DNA from: Evernia prunastri
Taxonomy: Eukaryota; Ascomycota; Lecanoromycetes; Lecanorales; Parmeliaceae
DNA length: 64,000 nt
Assembly (NCBI GenBank): GCA_003184365.1
Contig: NKYR01000032.1
Span: forward strand, 124,001-188,000
Direction of reading: 5' to 3'
In this document: piece by piece, positions 46,675 through 57,302 of the stretch
Layout: the number at the start of each line of letters is the position of its first letter
How positions within the stretch are numbered: the first letter of the stretch is position 1
Position numbers and translations under genes: made by a program
The notes under the pieces: model-generated
What the model saw: the letters and a program-made list of their open reading frames with translations, nothing else
What the model was told of the DNA's origin: nothing
Database searches by the model: none

Positions 46675-48048
46675 ATGAAAGTACTTGGTACATTATTGAG
46701 AGACTGCTGTTCATCTGCAAGTACTCTATCGGATGAGCTCTCCAATATCAGAAGGTAAGATTTGAAGCGTAGCACTAGAGCCTAACACTCATCATACTAC
46801 GAAAGAAAGATGGCACAATCTCTACGTCCAAGAAGAATCGTTCGACGTGGAGAAGACGTAGCACAACGCCAGCAACGATTTTTAGTAGGTCCTCCAAGAC
46901 GAATGTCTGAGTAAAAGAGCATCAGCTGACACTGGATTTCAGGCACATCACATACCCGCAATTTGGCAAAGACAGTCGGCTGGTCCGACTCCCTCTAGAG
47001 GACTTTCCAACAATGGCAATCAATGCTATCGTAACAGTATCCTCCAAGTCCTATTCCACACCCCCAAGGTCGTCAATTGGCTAGAACGGCACGACCCACA
47101 TTGCCCACTGGTAAATTGCATTACCTGCTCGCTGAGTAGACTCTGCCTTCGATACTGGGATGTACCTTTAGACCAAGCACGGATTGACAACTCTATAGGA
47201 GACCTAGCTGTCAAGATGCGTCGCTCACAGAGTGCGTAGCCATTCCTGGGTTTCCGCTGAGATTTACTAAGACTGCGCTCCAGATTTTCGGCTACCTCCC
47301 TGGAACTGGCAAAGCCAACAGCATGCCCGAATATTTTTCACCACTCTTTTGCAATCAATAGCCAGACGAGACATACTGTAAGTCGGAACGGTGCCACACG
47401 CCAGACAGCGACTAACCTCCAAGCAGGGCCGGACAAATCCTGGCAGGCATCTTCGGATTCGACATCGTCACCGAATCCGCCTGCCTCAACTGCGGCGCCG
47501 TCGAGCACTTCCACACCCGCAACCAAAACTCCCTCTGCCTCCCCCTCCCCCAGCACGCCGACCTAACCCCGATCACCCTCCCGCACCTCCTCTCGAACCT
47601 GACCTCGGGCTACTTCGACACCGTCCGCTCCGCCCGCTACTGCGGCAGCTGCCACCAACGCGCCGCCAACATGCAGTTCGCCCGCTTCGCCACGGCGCCC
47701 GAAACCCTCGTGCTCGAGCTCGACCGCTTCGCCCGCGTCCCGACCCACGGCGGCGGCTGGCGCAAGAACCGGACCCCCGTCGTGTTCGGGCAGGATCTGG
47801 ATTTGGGCCGCTTCATCAACAGCACCGCGAGCTTGAAGTATCGCCTCATCGCCGTCGTGCACCAGCAGGGCCGCTTGGCCGTCGGACGGTACAAGGCCGT
47901 GACGAAGGCGCCGGGGGGGAAGTGGGAGGAGGTGCAGGATATGGCTGTAAGGAAGGTGAGGGTGGGGGCGGCGCTGAGGCCGGCGGCGCCGTGGTTGCCG
48001 TTCGTGCTGGTGTACACGAGGGTGGATGGGCAGGTTAGTCTTAGGTGA
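46675..48048 (+). CDS. ubiquitin carboxyl-terminal hydrolase-like protein (USP fold), degenerate active site
   Basis: Five exons: 46675-46754, 46806-46884, 46943-47231, 47284-47377 and 47427-48048, giving 387 residues. A shorter protein could start at the in-frame ATG at 46810. The USP Cys box is clear: GLSNNGNQCYRNSILQVLFH, with Cys81. Further USP landmarks are the two CxxC zinc pairs (CLNCGAVEHF and YCGSCHQRA), LVLELDRF and KYRLIAVVHQQG. Two active-site boxes deviate. The usual QQDA(Q/H)EF reads QQHARIF (161-167), and the catalytic GHY of the His box reads GRY, with codon CGG at 47887-47889 (Arg335). The protein is therefore probably not an active deubiquitinase, but could bind ubiquitin. 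The final exon is far richer in GC than exons 1-4. Confidence 0.85.
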
Positions 48049-49584
48049 GTGAGTGTCGCTCTGGAAGTTTGATGCTCCGGCTTGCAATGTTTTGGTGGGT
48101 TTTGGATTCGAGACCGCTATGTTGGGAGGACTGTAGGATTCGTAGTATGTGCCTGGTATTGGTTTTGCGTCGTCGTCTTTTGTAATGTTCTCGCATGTTT
48201 CACTAGCAATCAAAGCCATTTAATATCACCCACCGCATCCCATCTCGCTCAATCATCCAACCGAGCTCAGATACAGGACCCCCCACAAACTGTTGCATCC
48301 TCACCTTTGACCTGCTATCACTTGGTAACCCTTCGCACATACCCATCCCTCAGCAAAGACACCCTATCCTATCCCATCCTATCCTCCAAAGACCTCAGAA
48401 CCCAGCCCAGCCCCCGCCCCCATCCCATCCCATCTCATCCAAAATCCACATAGCCTTCCCGGCAACCAAACCTCGCCCCTGGCCTGGAATCGGAACTCGC
48501 CAACCGCGTCCTCACACCCAGCGGCAGCGGCAGCAGGAGCAGGAGCGAAGGGACCGAATCTCGCCAACGCGGCCTCTTCGACGTGACGGGACAATCGCCG
48601 ACGCTGGGTACCGTGAGCCGTGGGTTAGCCCGTCCACGGTGCGGGCAGTGAGTACTGACAAACCCTTGGCGGGATAAGTACACGATGGGAAGGGGCGGGT
48701 GGGTGGATGGTGGTGTGTAGCTCGGAGTCAATTGGCAGCGGGGGGTGGGCCAGTGACCCGCCGCCGCAGTGTGCTCTTGGGGCTCGCGAGGTGTGAGGTG
48801 GATATTCGTAAAGGGTCGTAGTCTACTTTGCTTTTCTGCTTATTCAAACTGGAGGGAGGAGGTGTGGGGGGTGCCTGTTGGCTGCTGCAGCTGCTGCTGC
48901 TACAGGTGGGTGGTTTGATCTGCAACGAAAAAAAATCAAACGTGTCAGCGAGCGCGGCGTATGCGGGGACGGATCGCTCGTTGGGGGTGCTGCGGTTGGG
49001 GAGATGGGGTGTTTCGATGGGTAGGTGTATGGATGTATGTGTTTAGAGTGGGCAGGAGAGGGGTAAGGGGTGGGGAGTGTGTAGGATGGGGTCGGTGTTG
49101 AAGCTGGAGGGAAGGAAGGTGGGATTCAAAGTGCTGAATTCGATTCGATTCCGATTTGGATGTGATGGTAGAAGGGGTGAGTTCTGATTCTGTGCGATGG
49201 AGTTATCAAAGCGTGGTTTGGGGGCATGGAGATGTTTTGGGATGTTCACATGGGTCTCGATTAGGTAGGTAGGTAGGTAGACCTTACTCGCTTGGTTGGC
49301 TATTTGATCCGCATGAAGATCGCATCCGGAACTATTATGTCGAGAGACTGCCTGCTGTTCTGGCTGCCTTAGTGAATTCGAAACATAAGACATTAAGGAA
49401 AGGCAAAAGGCTATGCCAGCCAGAAAGCTATATTGACCCGTGGGACGCGCAGATGTGAAAGAAAAGGGTCTCTTGTGCTCGCCGTTACACCAACGGTATT
49501 TCATCGTACCAGGGAGCAAAACCAGTGGTAGGAACCGATGAAACCACATCCAACCACATCACCCCACTTGACCACTCAAGCTTT
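48049..49584. other. intergenic, no supported gene
   Basis: Convergent 3' flanks of the USP-like and lipase genes. A short (TAGG)n array lies at 49262-49281. Frames are low complexity. Confidence 0.5.
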
Positions 49585-50674
49585 TCAGCTAATATCACCG
49601 ACGCCTGGATCTTCCGGTGGATCCGGATCGCACCCCGATATGAACCCGAAGTAATGGCGGTGATCATCCATACTGAACCCACCATGACTCATATCGAACT
49701 GGTTGACCCCCTTCGGATTGAAGTAACCCCCCAGAACATTCACGTCGTCCGGCCCGGGGTCTTCGGGGTTCGAGTGGATCCAGAACTCGGGCGACGTGTG
49801 CTGGTACCCGAGCGACGTGAACGGCAGGCGGGGGATGGGGTCCTGCGCCGCGGTGACGCGGTAGCTTTTGCCGGACTGCTGCGAGAGGAAGCGGACGGTC
49901 GCGGTGTCGCCGACGCGGGGGGAACCGTAGCTGTAGAGCTCGACGTTGTCGTGCCACCAGTCGCCTTGGTTGCGGATGTCCCCCGCGGCGAGGATGGCCA
50001 GTGCGCCTCCGAGGGAGTGGCCGGCGACGGCGACGCGGTAGTCCGGGTTGTCGTCGTGGAGTTTGGCGAGGATTTTCAGGGCGGGTTCGCTGACGCCTCG
50101 CCATGATTCCCAGAAGCCGTGGTGGACGTGGCAGCAGTCGCAGAAGTCGGTGGCCTTCACTTTTTCCATCTTGAAGTCTGCAACCCAGTTCTCTTTGGAC
50201 GAGGAGCCGCGGAAGGAGAGGACTATGAGCTTGCTGCTGTGGGAGATGGCGATGAGACCTGGTGCAGATGTTAAAAGTCGACGTCAATGTCTTGGGTCAA
50301 GTGTCATCACCATGGCCATCAAACTCAGCGACGTCCTCCCATTCGGATACTGTCAAATACTCCTCTTTTTCCACATCTGGACAATTGCCTGCCGGGACAT
50401 TGGGACAACTATCACCAGAGCACTTCAGAAAATCGCCCGTTGAATTGTTGTTGCCGGGCCAGTAAGAAGCGGCTGCTATTTGGGAAAAGAAGCGGAGGTT
50501 GTCCAGCAGGTCTTGATCGATGCCTTTCTGTTCCGATGTGTTTTTGGGATTTCGGCAGCTGTTAAAATAGCGGAATCCTGTATCGCAGTCTTCTGGATCA
50601 TCGCCGCAGCCTTTATCGGCAAGTGATGCATAACATGCAACGAACCAAGCGAAGAGAAGAAGGGATGGTCTCAT
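49585..50674 (-). CDS. secreted class 3 (fungal) lipase
   Basis: Two exons, 50674-50311 and 50258-49585, give 345 residues; the intron is 52 nt. Residues 1 to about 19 are a signal peptide (LLLFAWFVACYASLA). The alpha/beta-hydrolase core has ISHSSKLIVLSFRGSSS (oxyanion-strand region), the nucleophile elbow VAGHSLGGALAI with Ser203, the acid in AAQDPIPRLPF (Asp261), and the C-terminal DDHRHYF with the catalytic His (about 321). Cysteines in CGDDPEDC and the CDCCHVHHGF segment suggest disulfides. It would hydrolyse extracellular triacylglycerols, or feruloyl/acyl esters as some relatives do. The exon 2 coding sequence is GC-rich. No regulatory or pathway neighbour is evident. Confidence 0.92.
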
Positions 50675-51650
50675 TGTGGTGAACGATCGGGCAAAAACTC
50701 AAGGGCTATTGTTGTAACTTCAAAGAAGGGGAAACAAGACCTATCGATTGAAGTCGTTCTTAAGCAAAATGCAGCAGCAGATTTCAGCAGCAATCCATGC
50801 CTTTTATATCGAGTCCTATGTAATCAAATCTCTGCATTGCGTGACAATGAGCAAATTAGCGAAAGATGGCTTGGCTGTACCAGACACTGCGGGGACCTCA
50901 AGACCCAATTTTTGAATCAAGTGGAGCAGGTGTCGTGTTGCAATAGCATATAATGATTGGGTGAATGATTCTCATCGTAGGCTTGGAGAAGTATAACAGC
51001 ATTTGCAACTGTTGCTTTCACCACTGAGGAGTTCAGAGAGCGCACGGGGTTCCACATGTACAATTAAGTTTAGAGATAAGAGCATATATATGTATATTTT
51101 CTGTGGAAACTAGAGCTTGGAAAAGAGGCGCGCGAAAGCCAAAGCACCTCGATGGAACCATTGCCACTTCGATGGGCAAGGTTGTAGTAGCCTTCAAGCT
51201 CCTCTAACGATGTTTACCTTAGAAAGTGAAATCTTAGAGGAGACTCATTGGTATCCGATCTATCGATCAGACAAAAAAAGCTCGAGACTCCGAGGAGGAC
51301 GAACAGGGAAGCTGTCATTCAGAAGTGGTTGCCGTATGAAGTGATCGCTGTATCCCGAAAGGCGCTGATCTCTCTCAACTCAGCTCAGTCTTAAAGCTAC
51401 GATCCAGTGGACTGATTGCCATGGATTCAGACCCGCTGTGGGGACTTGTGAAGAGTGCCACTTTCCACTGGCTTGATGCACTCCGAATCGAACAAAGTGT
51501 TAAATTTTGATCTGGATAGCCTCATTTTTCTTAGTGCCTCGCCTAGCAAAGCCACAGTCGATCTCCCGCCACTAAGGATTCCCCTCGCTTTTGGCTGTTC
51601 TGTCATCTACAGTCTCACGCATCAACGTCTATTCGTGTAGCGGGCCTCTC
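50675..51650. promoter_or_regulatory. divergent intergenic region between the lipase and TRM9
   Basis: The 976 nt holds both promoters. An A/T-rich segment with tatatatgtatat lies near 51085. No specific sites are assigned, and no gene is seen. Confidence 0.4.
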
Positions 51651-52346
51651 ATGACCTCTGTTGCCCCGCAAGAGGACACTTGTCAGTATGAAGACATTCA
51701 TGTTCATCAAGTCTATGAAGAAATAGCATCACACTTCTCCTCGACTCGCTACAAGCCGTGGCCAAACGTCGAGCGCTTCCTCAAAGATCTTACCCCAGGC
51801 TCAATTGGTCTTGACGTTGGCTGTGGGAACGGCAAGTATCTGGCAGTCAACCCAGACGTCTTCATCGTTGCGTCTGATCGATCTGTCAACCTGGTAAAGA
51901 TTGCGAGCCAGCATCAGCCTCACGGCTCCCTGGTTGCTGATAATCTGAGTCTGCCTCATCCGCTGGGATCCTTCGACTTCGCAATATCAATTGCCGTAAT
52001 CCACCATTTGTCCACGCCTGAGCGTCGGGTTCATGCGGTGGCTGCTGTCCTCGCATCGCTTCGACGATCTACAGAAGCAGAGACTGGAGGTAGAGCGTTG
52101 ATCTACGTGTGGGCACTGGAACAAAAGCACAGTCGCCGAGGCTGGGACAGAGGCGATGATCAAGATGTCATGGTACCTTGGGTGATGAAGCAGGGTCCGG
52201 AAGAGGGCAAGACTTTCAATCGCTACTATCATCTCTACCGTCAAGGAGAGCTGGAACACGACATTGTCGAAGCTGGAGGGGTGATTTTGGAGGCTGGGTA
52301 CGAAAAGGACAATTGGTGGGCAATCGCTGCACCGAAGCCAACATGA
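51651..52346 (+). CDS. TRM9: tRNA (wobble uridine) carboxymethyl methyltransferase Trm9
   Basis: Single exon, 231 residues, from the first ATG of the frame. Trm9, with its partner Trm112, methylates the carboxymethyl group at wobble uridine 34 of Arg and Glu tRNAs. Family landmarks are YEEIASHFSSTRYKPWPNVE, SAM motif I GLDVGCGNGKYL (about 53-64), VASDRS, HGSLVADNLSLPHPLGSFDF, SIAVIHHLSTPERRV and the C-terminal FNRYYHLYRQGELE, which is characteristic of Trm9 and the AlkBH8 methyltransferase domain. Length is close to the usual 230-280 residues. Frame opening continues upstream, but without an ATG. The protein is expected in the cytosol. Confidence 0.93.
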   Translation: MTSVAPQEDTCQYEDIHVHQVYEEIASHFSSTRYKPWPNVERFLKDLTPGSIGLDVGCGNGKYLAVNPDVFIVASDRSVNLVKIASQHQPHGSLVADNLSLPHPLGSFDFAISIAVIHHLSTPERRVHAVAAVLASLRRSTEAETGGRALIYVWALEQKHSRRGWDRGDDQDVMVPWVMKQGPEEGKTFNRYYHLYRQGELEHDIVEAGGVILEAGYEKDNWWAIAAPKPT

Positions 52347-55048
52347 CACTGCACAGGCAGCTCCAAGCACTGCCGGTCGACCTCGTGAATGAGCCTTCCG
52401 GATGGTGTAATCGCTCAAGTCACCATTCCTTCTTACACCCTTCCAGCAGCGCCGGTGTCTCTGTGCCTGTCGATGGATATCGAGCCAAACTTCCTTCCAG
52501 TCTTAAGCTACCTATCCTGAACGTCGTATCATGTATGAGCGCAGATCACGCCTGCACTGGGATCGCCGCAAACCATTAGTCTGGATTTCAAAAGCAGATC
52601 CGACCATCCTTGGCATAGCACGACCCTAAAAGGGTATTGTAATTTCCCAACGGCCAACCGCTGCAAGGCCTTTGTTCTCTCCAATGTGTCCGAAAGAATG
52701 CCATTTATTCCGCATGCGAGATGGAAGAGGGGCACCCTGCTTTGCCCACTACCACCATGCCGGGCGAATCTCAGATTTTGGGGCGCTCGCCGGCGGGCCC
52801 ACTTCCATGCATAAATGACGGCAGTTGTCACTTGCCACTCATCTACGCTTTGTACGATTGGAGGCCTTCTCGACCGCGTTCAAGTCAATAATGCGCTTAG
52901 GAGTTGGAAACGGCAACCACTCCGGAGCTTGAAGTGTCGCTGCCGTGGTGGGAGCACTGTTTAAAACTCTTGCCGGATGGGCCGCAGCCCTACAAATTTC
53001 CTCGGGCGAAGAACACTAAATGAACCAGACTAGGTACCAAGATAGCAAGATCCTCTTTACACGGCGCATCGTTATCTCGCATACGGCACCGGCCGCAAAT
53101 GTATTATGGAAGGGGAAGGAGCGTTCATGCAAGGGTGCAAATCATGGTTGCAGAAGCAGGAAATATTCCGCGTCTGCTTGGCAGCATGGTCTGTGCCTCA
53201 GGCGGATCAAGCATATTCTTGAATAACAGCTTTCTGTCAATCTGCCCCGTGCTTGAGATATGTGAGCCCCTGCATACCGTCCATGACAATTCCAAATACT
53301 TTGAAAGTTAATCGACTGCGGCACAAGGAGAGCATAGGTATGTCGTGCATTGGTTCATGTAGGCATATCCCGGTCCTGACTCCACTCTCATCTCAGTCTC
53401 ACTGGGCTGTTTGCTCTAGCACCTGGTTGGGGCACAGCTTCCGAGTCCAAGGTAGCCGATCATATTCAGCCCGGTCAACCGTGTTCTACCCCTCACCTTG
53501 AAACACGGAAATAACAAAGTGCCATGCATTAGCCTCGGTCTTGGAACCACCTGTTGTGGGGAATCCATGCGCATGCATGTCGAACTTGAGCTACCGCATA
53601 ATATAGGGAAGCATCTTTAGCTCGTATCTCGGAAAAATTGGCTCCACTGATAATGTTTTGCCGAAGGACATCCGCCCTCTTGATTCCTAAGCTTGATACA
53701 CTGCACCGTTTCCCCAGATTATAGACATGGCGTGCACATATTGCGGGCACGCTATCCGCGCCGCATTTGCAGGGTGGCAGCCACCCCAGTGTGATCCTGT
53801 GATCCAGCGTCTTGCGGCCATCCCTTCGCCGCTACTCATCTCCGTTCGGCAACCTTATGGTCGCTTTTTGGAAAACTTTGAGACATCGGATTGTTACGCG
53901 AGTAGCTAGCTCCTGCTGCGAACATCCTGGGAACATCCTGCACCGATCAGAGATGCCGCTGCAATATGCACATTCTTTAGCTTCGAAATGATGCCTGGAC
54001 TTGAGCTGATGCCAGAAATTTCGATGCACCTGGTGACTGTCTGGGCTCCATGGCCGAAGGCGTCCGCGTCGTGCCGCTCTCATGAGTCATGATCGTAATC
54101 ATCATGCAACCCTTTCCGAAACAGCGGGATGACATGCATTAGCTACCCACAGGCGACGTCTGACATCTCAGCCTTGCTGAGAAGGCCGGGTGGCGCTAAA
54201 GCGGCCAATGACAGCTCTCCCCAACACCACCCTGACCAGAATAGCTTCAACGGCCTTCCAAGCCTCTCCCTTGCATCGACCAAGATTATACCCACCACTG
54301 GCCATGCACATATACCTGCCAGGGTAAACGGGATCCGACAAATGACAGCCGACCCCCGAAACCGTCGGAGCCGTCCACCAATCACCACGGGTCGTCGTTC
54401 CTGCCGCCCCATCCTATAACACAATATCCCACATGACCACGGACCACCCACAACTAAATTCCCAAGTGTCGACAAAAAAAAAACTTCGAGACAGTCGGAA
54501 CCGTCTCGTGCATTAGCTCCTACCCTTCGCCCTGGGCGAACGAACACCTCCGAAATGAGCCTCCCCTTCCTTACCGCTGTCATGCACATCATCCCCCTCC
54601 CTCCTTTCCAATTCGACAGACAGCCACCCGTGCCGTGGCCCGAGATTTTTTTCGAATGTGGTGGGCTTGAGCGCTTTATGAGCAGGGGTAAAAGAGGACC
54701 AGCATGAACGACAGAAGTGAAACACGGACTTTCAACTCGATTGGCACTAGCGTCCTCTTCCCGCTCCCCCACTTCTCTTTTATTTGCGGCCCCGGCGCCT
54801 CTTACAGTAGGGCTGGAGCAAGGCAAGGCAAGCTAGGTAAGTAGGTAGGTAATCAAACTACCTTAAGGTATCGCCACTGAGATAACCCATAGTATTGAAA
54901 CCCCGCCAAAAGCTGCGAAGTCGAAAACCAAAAGACAGAGACAAGACACTCCCCACGACGAATGAAGAAGGAACTACTCTTGCTTCCATACCATACCTTG
55001 TGCCCATTCGGTTCAGTCAGTCTCGTCCCCCTTTCCCATCCATCCCCT

Positions 55049-55132
55049 CATCCATCAATCCGTCCATCAATCAATCCATCCATCCATCCATCCATCCATC
55101 CATCCATCCATCAATCAACCAATCAATCAACC
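55049..55132. repeat. (ATCC)n / (ATCA)n microsatellite
   Basis: About ten perfect ATCC units flanked by ATCA units. Confidence 0.95.
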
Positions 55133-55262
55133 ATAAAGAAGCGTGCATGGAGCAGCCTGTGTATTTCGGCCCCAACGAGCACTACATAGCTAGTGTTATT
55201 ACATACCAAACCGTCCAAATACAAAAACATACAGACATACAGACATACAGAGATTGCATGCA

Positions 55263-55300
55263 TGCTATGCCTATCCTATGCTATCCTATGCTATCCTATG
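55263..55300. repeat. (CTATCCTATG)n array
   Basis: Nearly four tandem 10-mers (ctatcctatg). Confidence 0.9.
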
Positions 55301-55498
55301 CAGTGAAGTGCAGTGAAAGTGCAGTGCAGATTACCATGCAATGCCATCGATCGCCCCCCCCCCCTTTTTTTTTTGGCGCAAGAGAATTCCAGAACCCAGA
55401 ACCCAGAACCGAAAGAGGAAAGAAGAGAAAAGAGGAAGGAAGCAAGGAAGTGAAGTGAAGTGCCGAAATGCCGAATTTTGAGTTTGCATGCATGTCCC

Positions 55499-55556
55499 GT
55501 GTGTGTTGTGTTGTGTTGTGTGTGTTGTGTGTGTTGTGTGTAGGGGTGTGTGTGTT
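55499..55556. repeat. TG-rich (GTGTT)n tract
   Basis: Mixed gtgtt and gtgtgtt units without purines other than G. Confidence 0.85.
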
Positions 55557-55740
55557 CGTATCGTCAGAAAGATGTTTGTTCCGCCACCCCAAATGATAGC
55601 CAGACCCATGCCACCCCGCCCCCTTCCTCCTTGCCCCACTTGCCCCACTTGCCTTCCACAGCTCCATCCACGCCCCGCCCCCCTTCTTCAACCCATTAGG
55701 CCCCAGTGATTGATCCCAGCGCTCCAATCTCAAAGACCCT

Positions 55741-55793
55741 CAAGACCATCAAGATCATCAAGACCCGCAAGACCCGCAAGACCCGCAAGACCC
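55741..55793. repeat. (CAAGACCCG)n array
   Basis: Imperfect 9-mers: two caagaccatc/caagatcat units, then four caagacccg units. Confidence 0.85.
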
Positions 55794-55890
55794 TCTAGCC
55801 TCTACCCATCCCACCCACACCCCCACCCATTCAACGACTCCTCCGACTCCCCCCTACCGACCCCCTCGACCCCCTCCGATCGAGCTGCTC

Positions 55891-57302
55891 CTACTTGACC
55901 CTCCTGCCGGCGGACTCCTCCTGCTTGACCACGAGGCGCCCGCCCTCCTCGGCCGCAAGGTCGGCCGCGATGCTGCGGTCCAGCTCCGCGAGCCCGGGCA
56001 GTCTCGTCCCGCCGCTGCCCAGCCTCCGCTTCCGGACGCGGGGACCGTCCTCCCGACGCGACGGCGGCCGTTGCTGCTGCTGCTGGTTCGCCAGCGGTAG
56101 CTCTTCGCCGTCGAGGTCTTCCACGTCGACATCCACGTCCTCGTCGAGCAGTTCGTCGTCGTACACGTCGTCCTCGTCGTCCTCGTCGTCGTAGCCCGGG
56201 AAGCCCTGTCCGCTGCCGATGCCGGGCAGGCTCATGGGGGACGGGATGCCGCCTGCGCCGAGGTAGGGAGCCATACCGTTGTTTGGTTGAGGAGCGGCGG
56301 GGACCGCGCCGCCGTTGACGCTGTGGAAGCCTGGGGAGGTGATGGTGGTGATGTCGCGGCCCTCGAAGACGCGGGTGGAGCCGCGCATGCGGTCGCGCTG
56401 GGCGACGCGGCCGGCGCCGGGCGTCGAGGCGGCGGGGTCGGCGTGCTCGGGGAGCCGGTGGTTGTTGGAGGCCATGGGGAAGGGGAGGACGTTGGCGCGG
56501 CGGCACATGTCGGCTTCGCCGAGGGCCCAATGCATGGCTTCGCAGGCGCGCCAAGGCACGCCGAGCTCCGTTGCAATGGGGTTCCAGAGTTCGGACTTGA
56601 GGCTGGGAGGGGAAGTGTTAGCTGATGTTGTTTCGCAAGTTTGTGGGGATGGGTTGGGGGTGAAGGCATTTTTGGTTCCAGGTCGTAGAGATTGGAAAAA
56701 AGACAGGAATCATACCGGTCGTAGACTCTCGCGAGCTTATTGCGCTGCTCCTCGTCCCAGTTGGCTCTCTTCTCGAGGTAATTTTGGTAGTGCAGTCGGC
56801 AGCTGATGGCGCTGCGGCCTGGTATTTCGACGCTGATGTCTTCCCATTTCATACCACGGCCACGGAGTACGATGAGCTTGGCATCTTCGGCTGGCGTCCA
56901 CTTGCCTCTGCTCTTATGAGGGGCGCCTTGAGCGTGATTGCCACGCGGTGGAGGGCGCTTGGCAGATGCTGCAGCTGGATTCAGGCCTGGATTCTGCTGG
57001 AACACCGCTTGAGCTGTGTTGGAAAGCGGCGGCGGCGGCTGTAGCTGGAGGTGCTGGGAGCTTGGGACTGACTGTCGACCGAAAGCATTTGACAGAGCCG
57101 TGCTGGTGGAGTGATGAGACAAGGAGCAGGAAGCTGGGGAAGACGAGTGCGAAAGTTGGGTGTGAGGGGAAGCGAGACTGCTTGCTTGCGAGAAAGCGGA
57201 GGACCGGGTGGTACTGGGTGGCGGAGAGGGACTCTCCTGGATGAGGTCTTTGATATCCAGTTTGGAGACAGGACTGAGCAGAGGGTTGGAATAATCGAAC
57301 AT
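55891..57302 (-). CDS. MYB/SANT-domain DNA-binding protein
   Basis: Two exons, 57302-56716 and 56602-55891, give 432 residues; the intron is 113 nt in phase 2. The start is the first ATG of the frame (MFDYSNPLLSPVSK). Residues 1 to about 130 are Ser/Pro/Gln-rich. A SANT/MYB repeat follows (about 134-180): SRGKWTPAEDAKLIVLRGRG, then WEDISVEIPGRSAISCRLHY. A degenerate second repeat spans the intron: NWDEEQRNKLARVYDRLKSE, then WNPIATELGVPWRACEAMHW. The C-terminal half has a strongly acidic stretch (DDEDDEDDVYDDELLDED), a poly-Gln run and basic clusters (RVRKRR). This arrangement suggests a nuclear transcription or chromatin factor; targets are unknown. The C-terminal coding is very GC-rich. Confidence 0.85.

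Larger units (their letters stand above)
52347..55890. other. 3.5-kb gene-poor segment
   Basis: Long frames on both strands at 54143-54826 lack an early ATG and any domain. The segment from about 54830 to 55800 is dominated by microsatellites. No transposon genes are seen. Confidence 0.5.

Noticed and set aside
47391..48219. 215- and 218-codon frames over the USP-like last exon
   Set aside because: Arg/Pro-rich shadow frames; the 47427-48048 frame matches USP motifs instead.
54143..54826. 227-codon minus frame
   Set aside because: No ATG until far inside, no domain, and short frames are also open on the opposite strand.
55802..56554. 250-codon Arg-rich minus frame
   Set aside because: Wrong frame of MYB exon 2, composed of Arg/Pro/His typical of GC-rich shadows.
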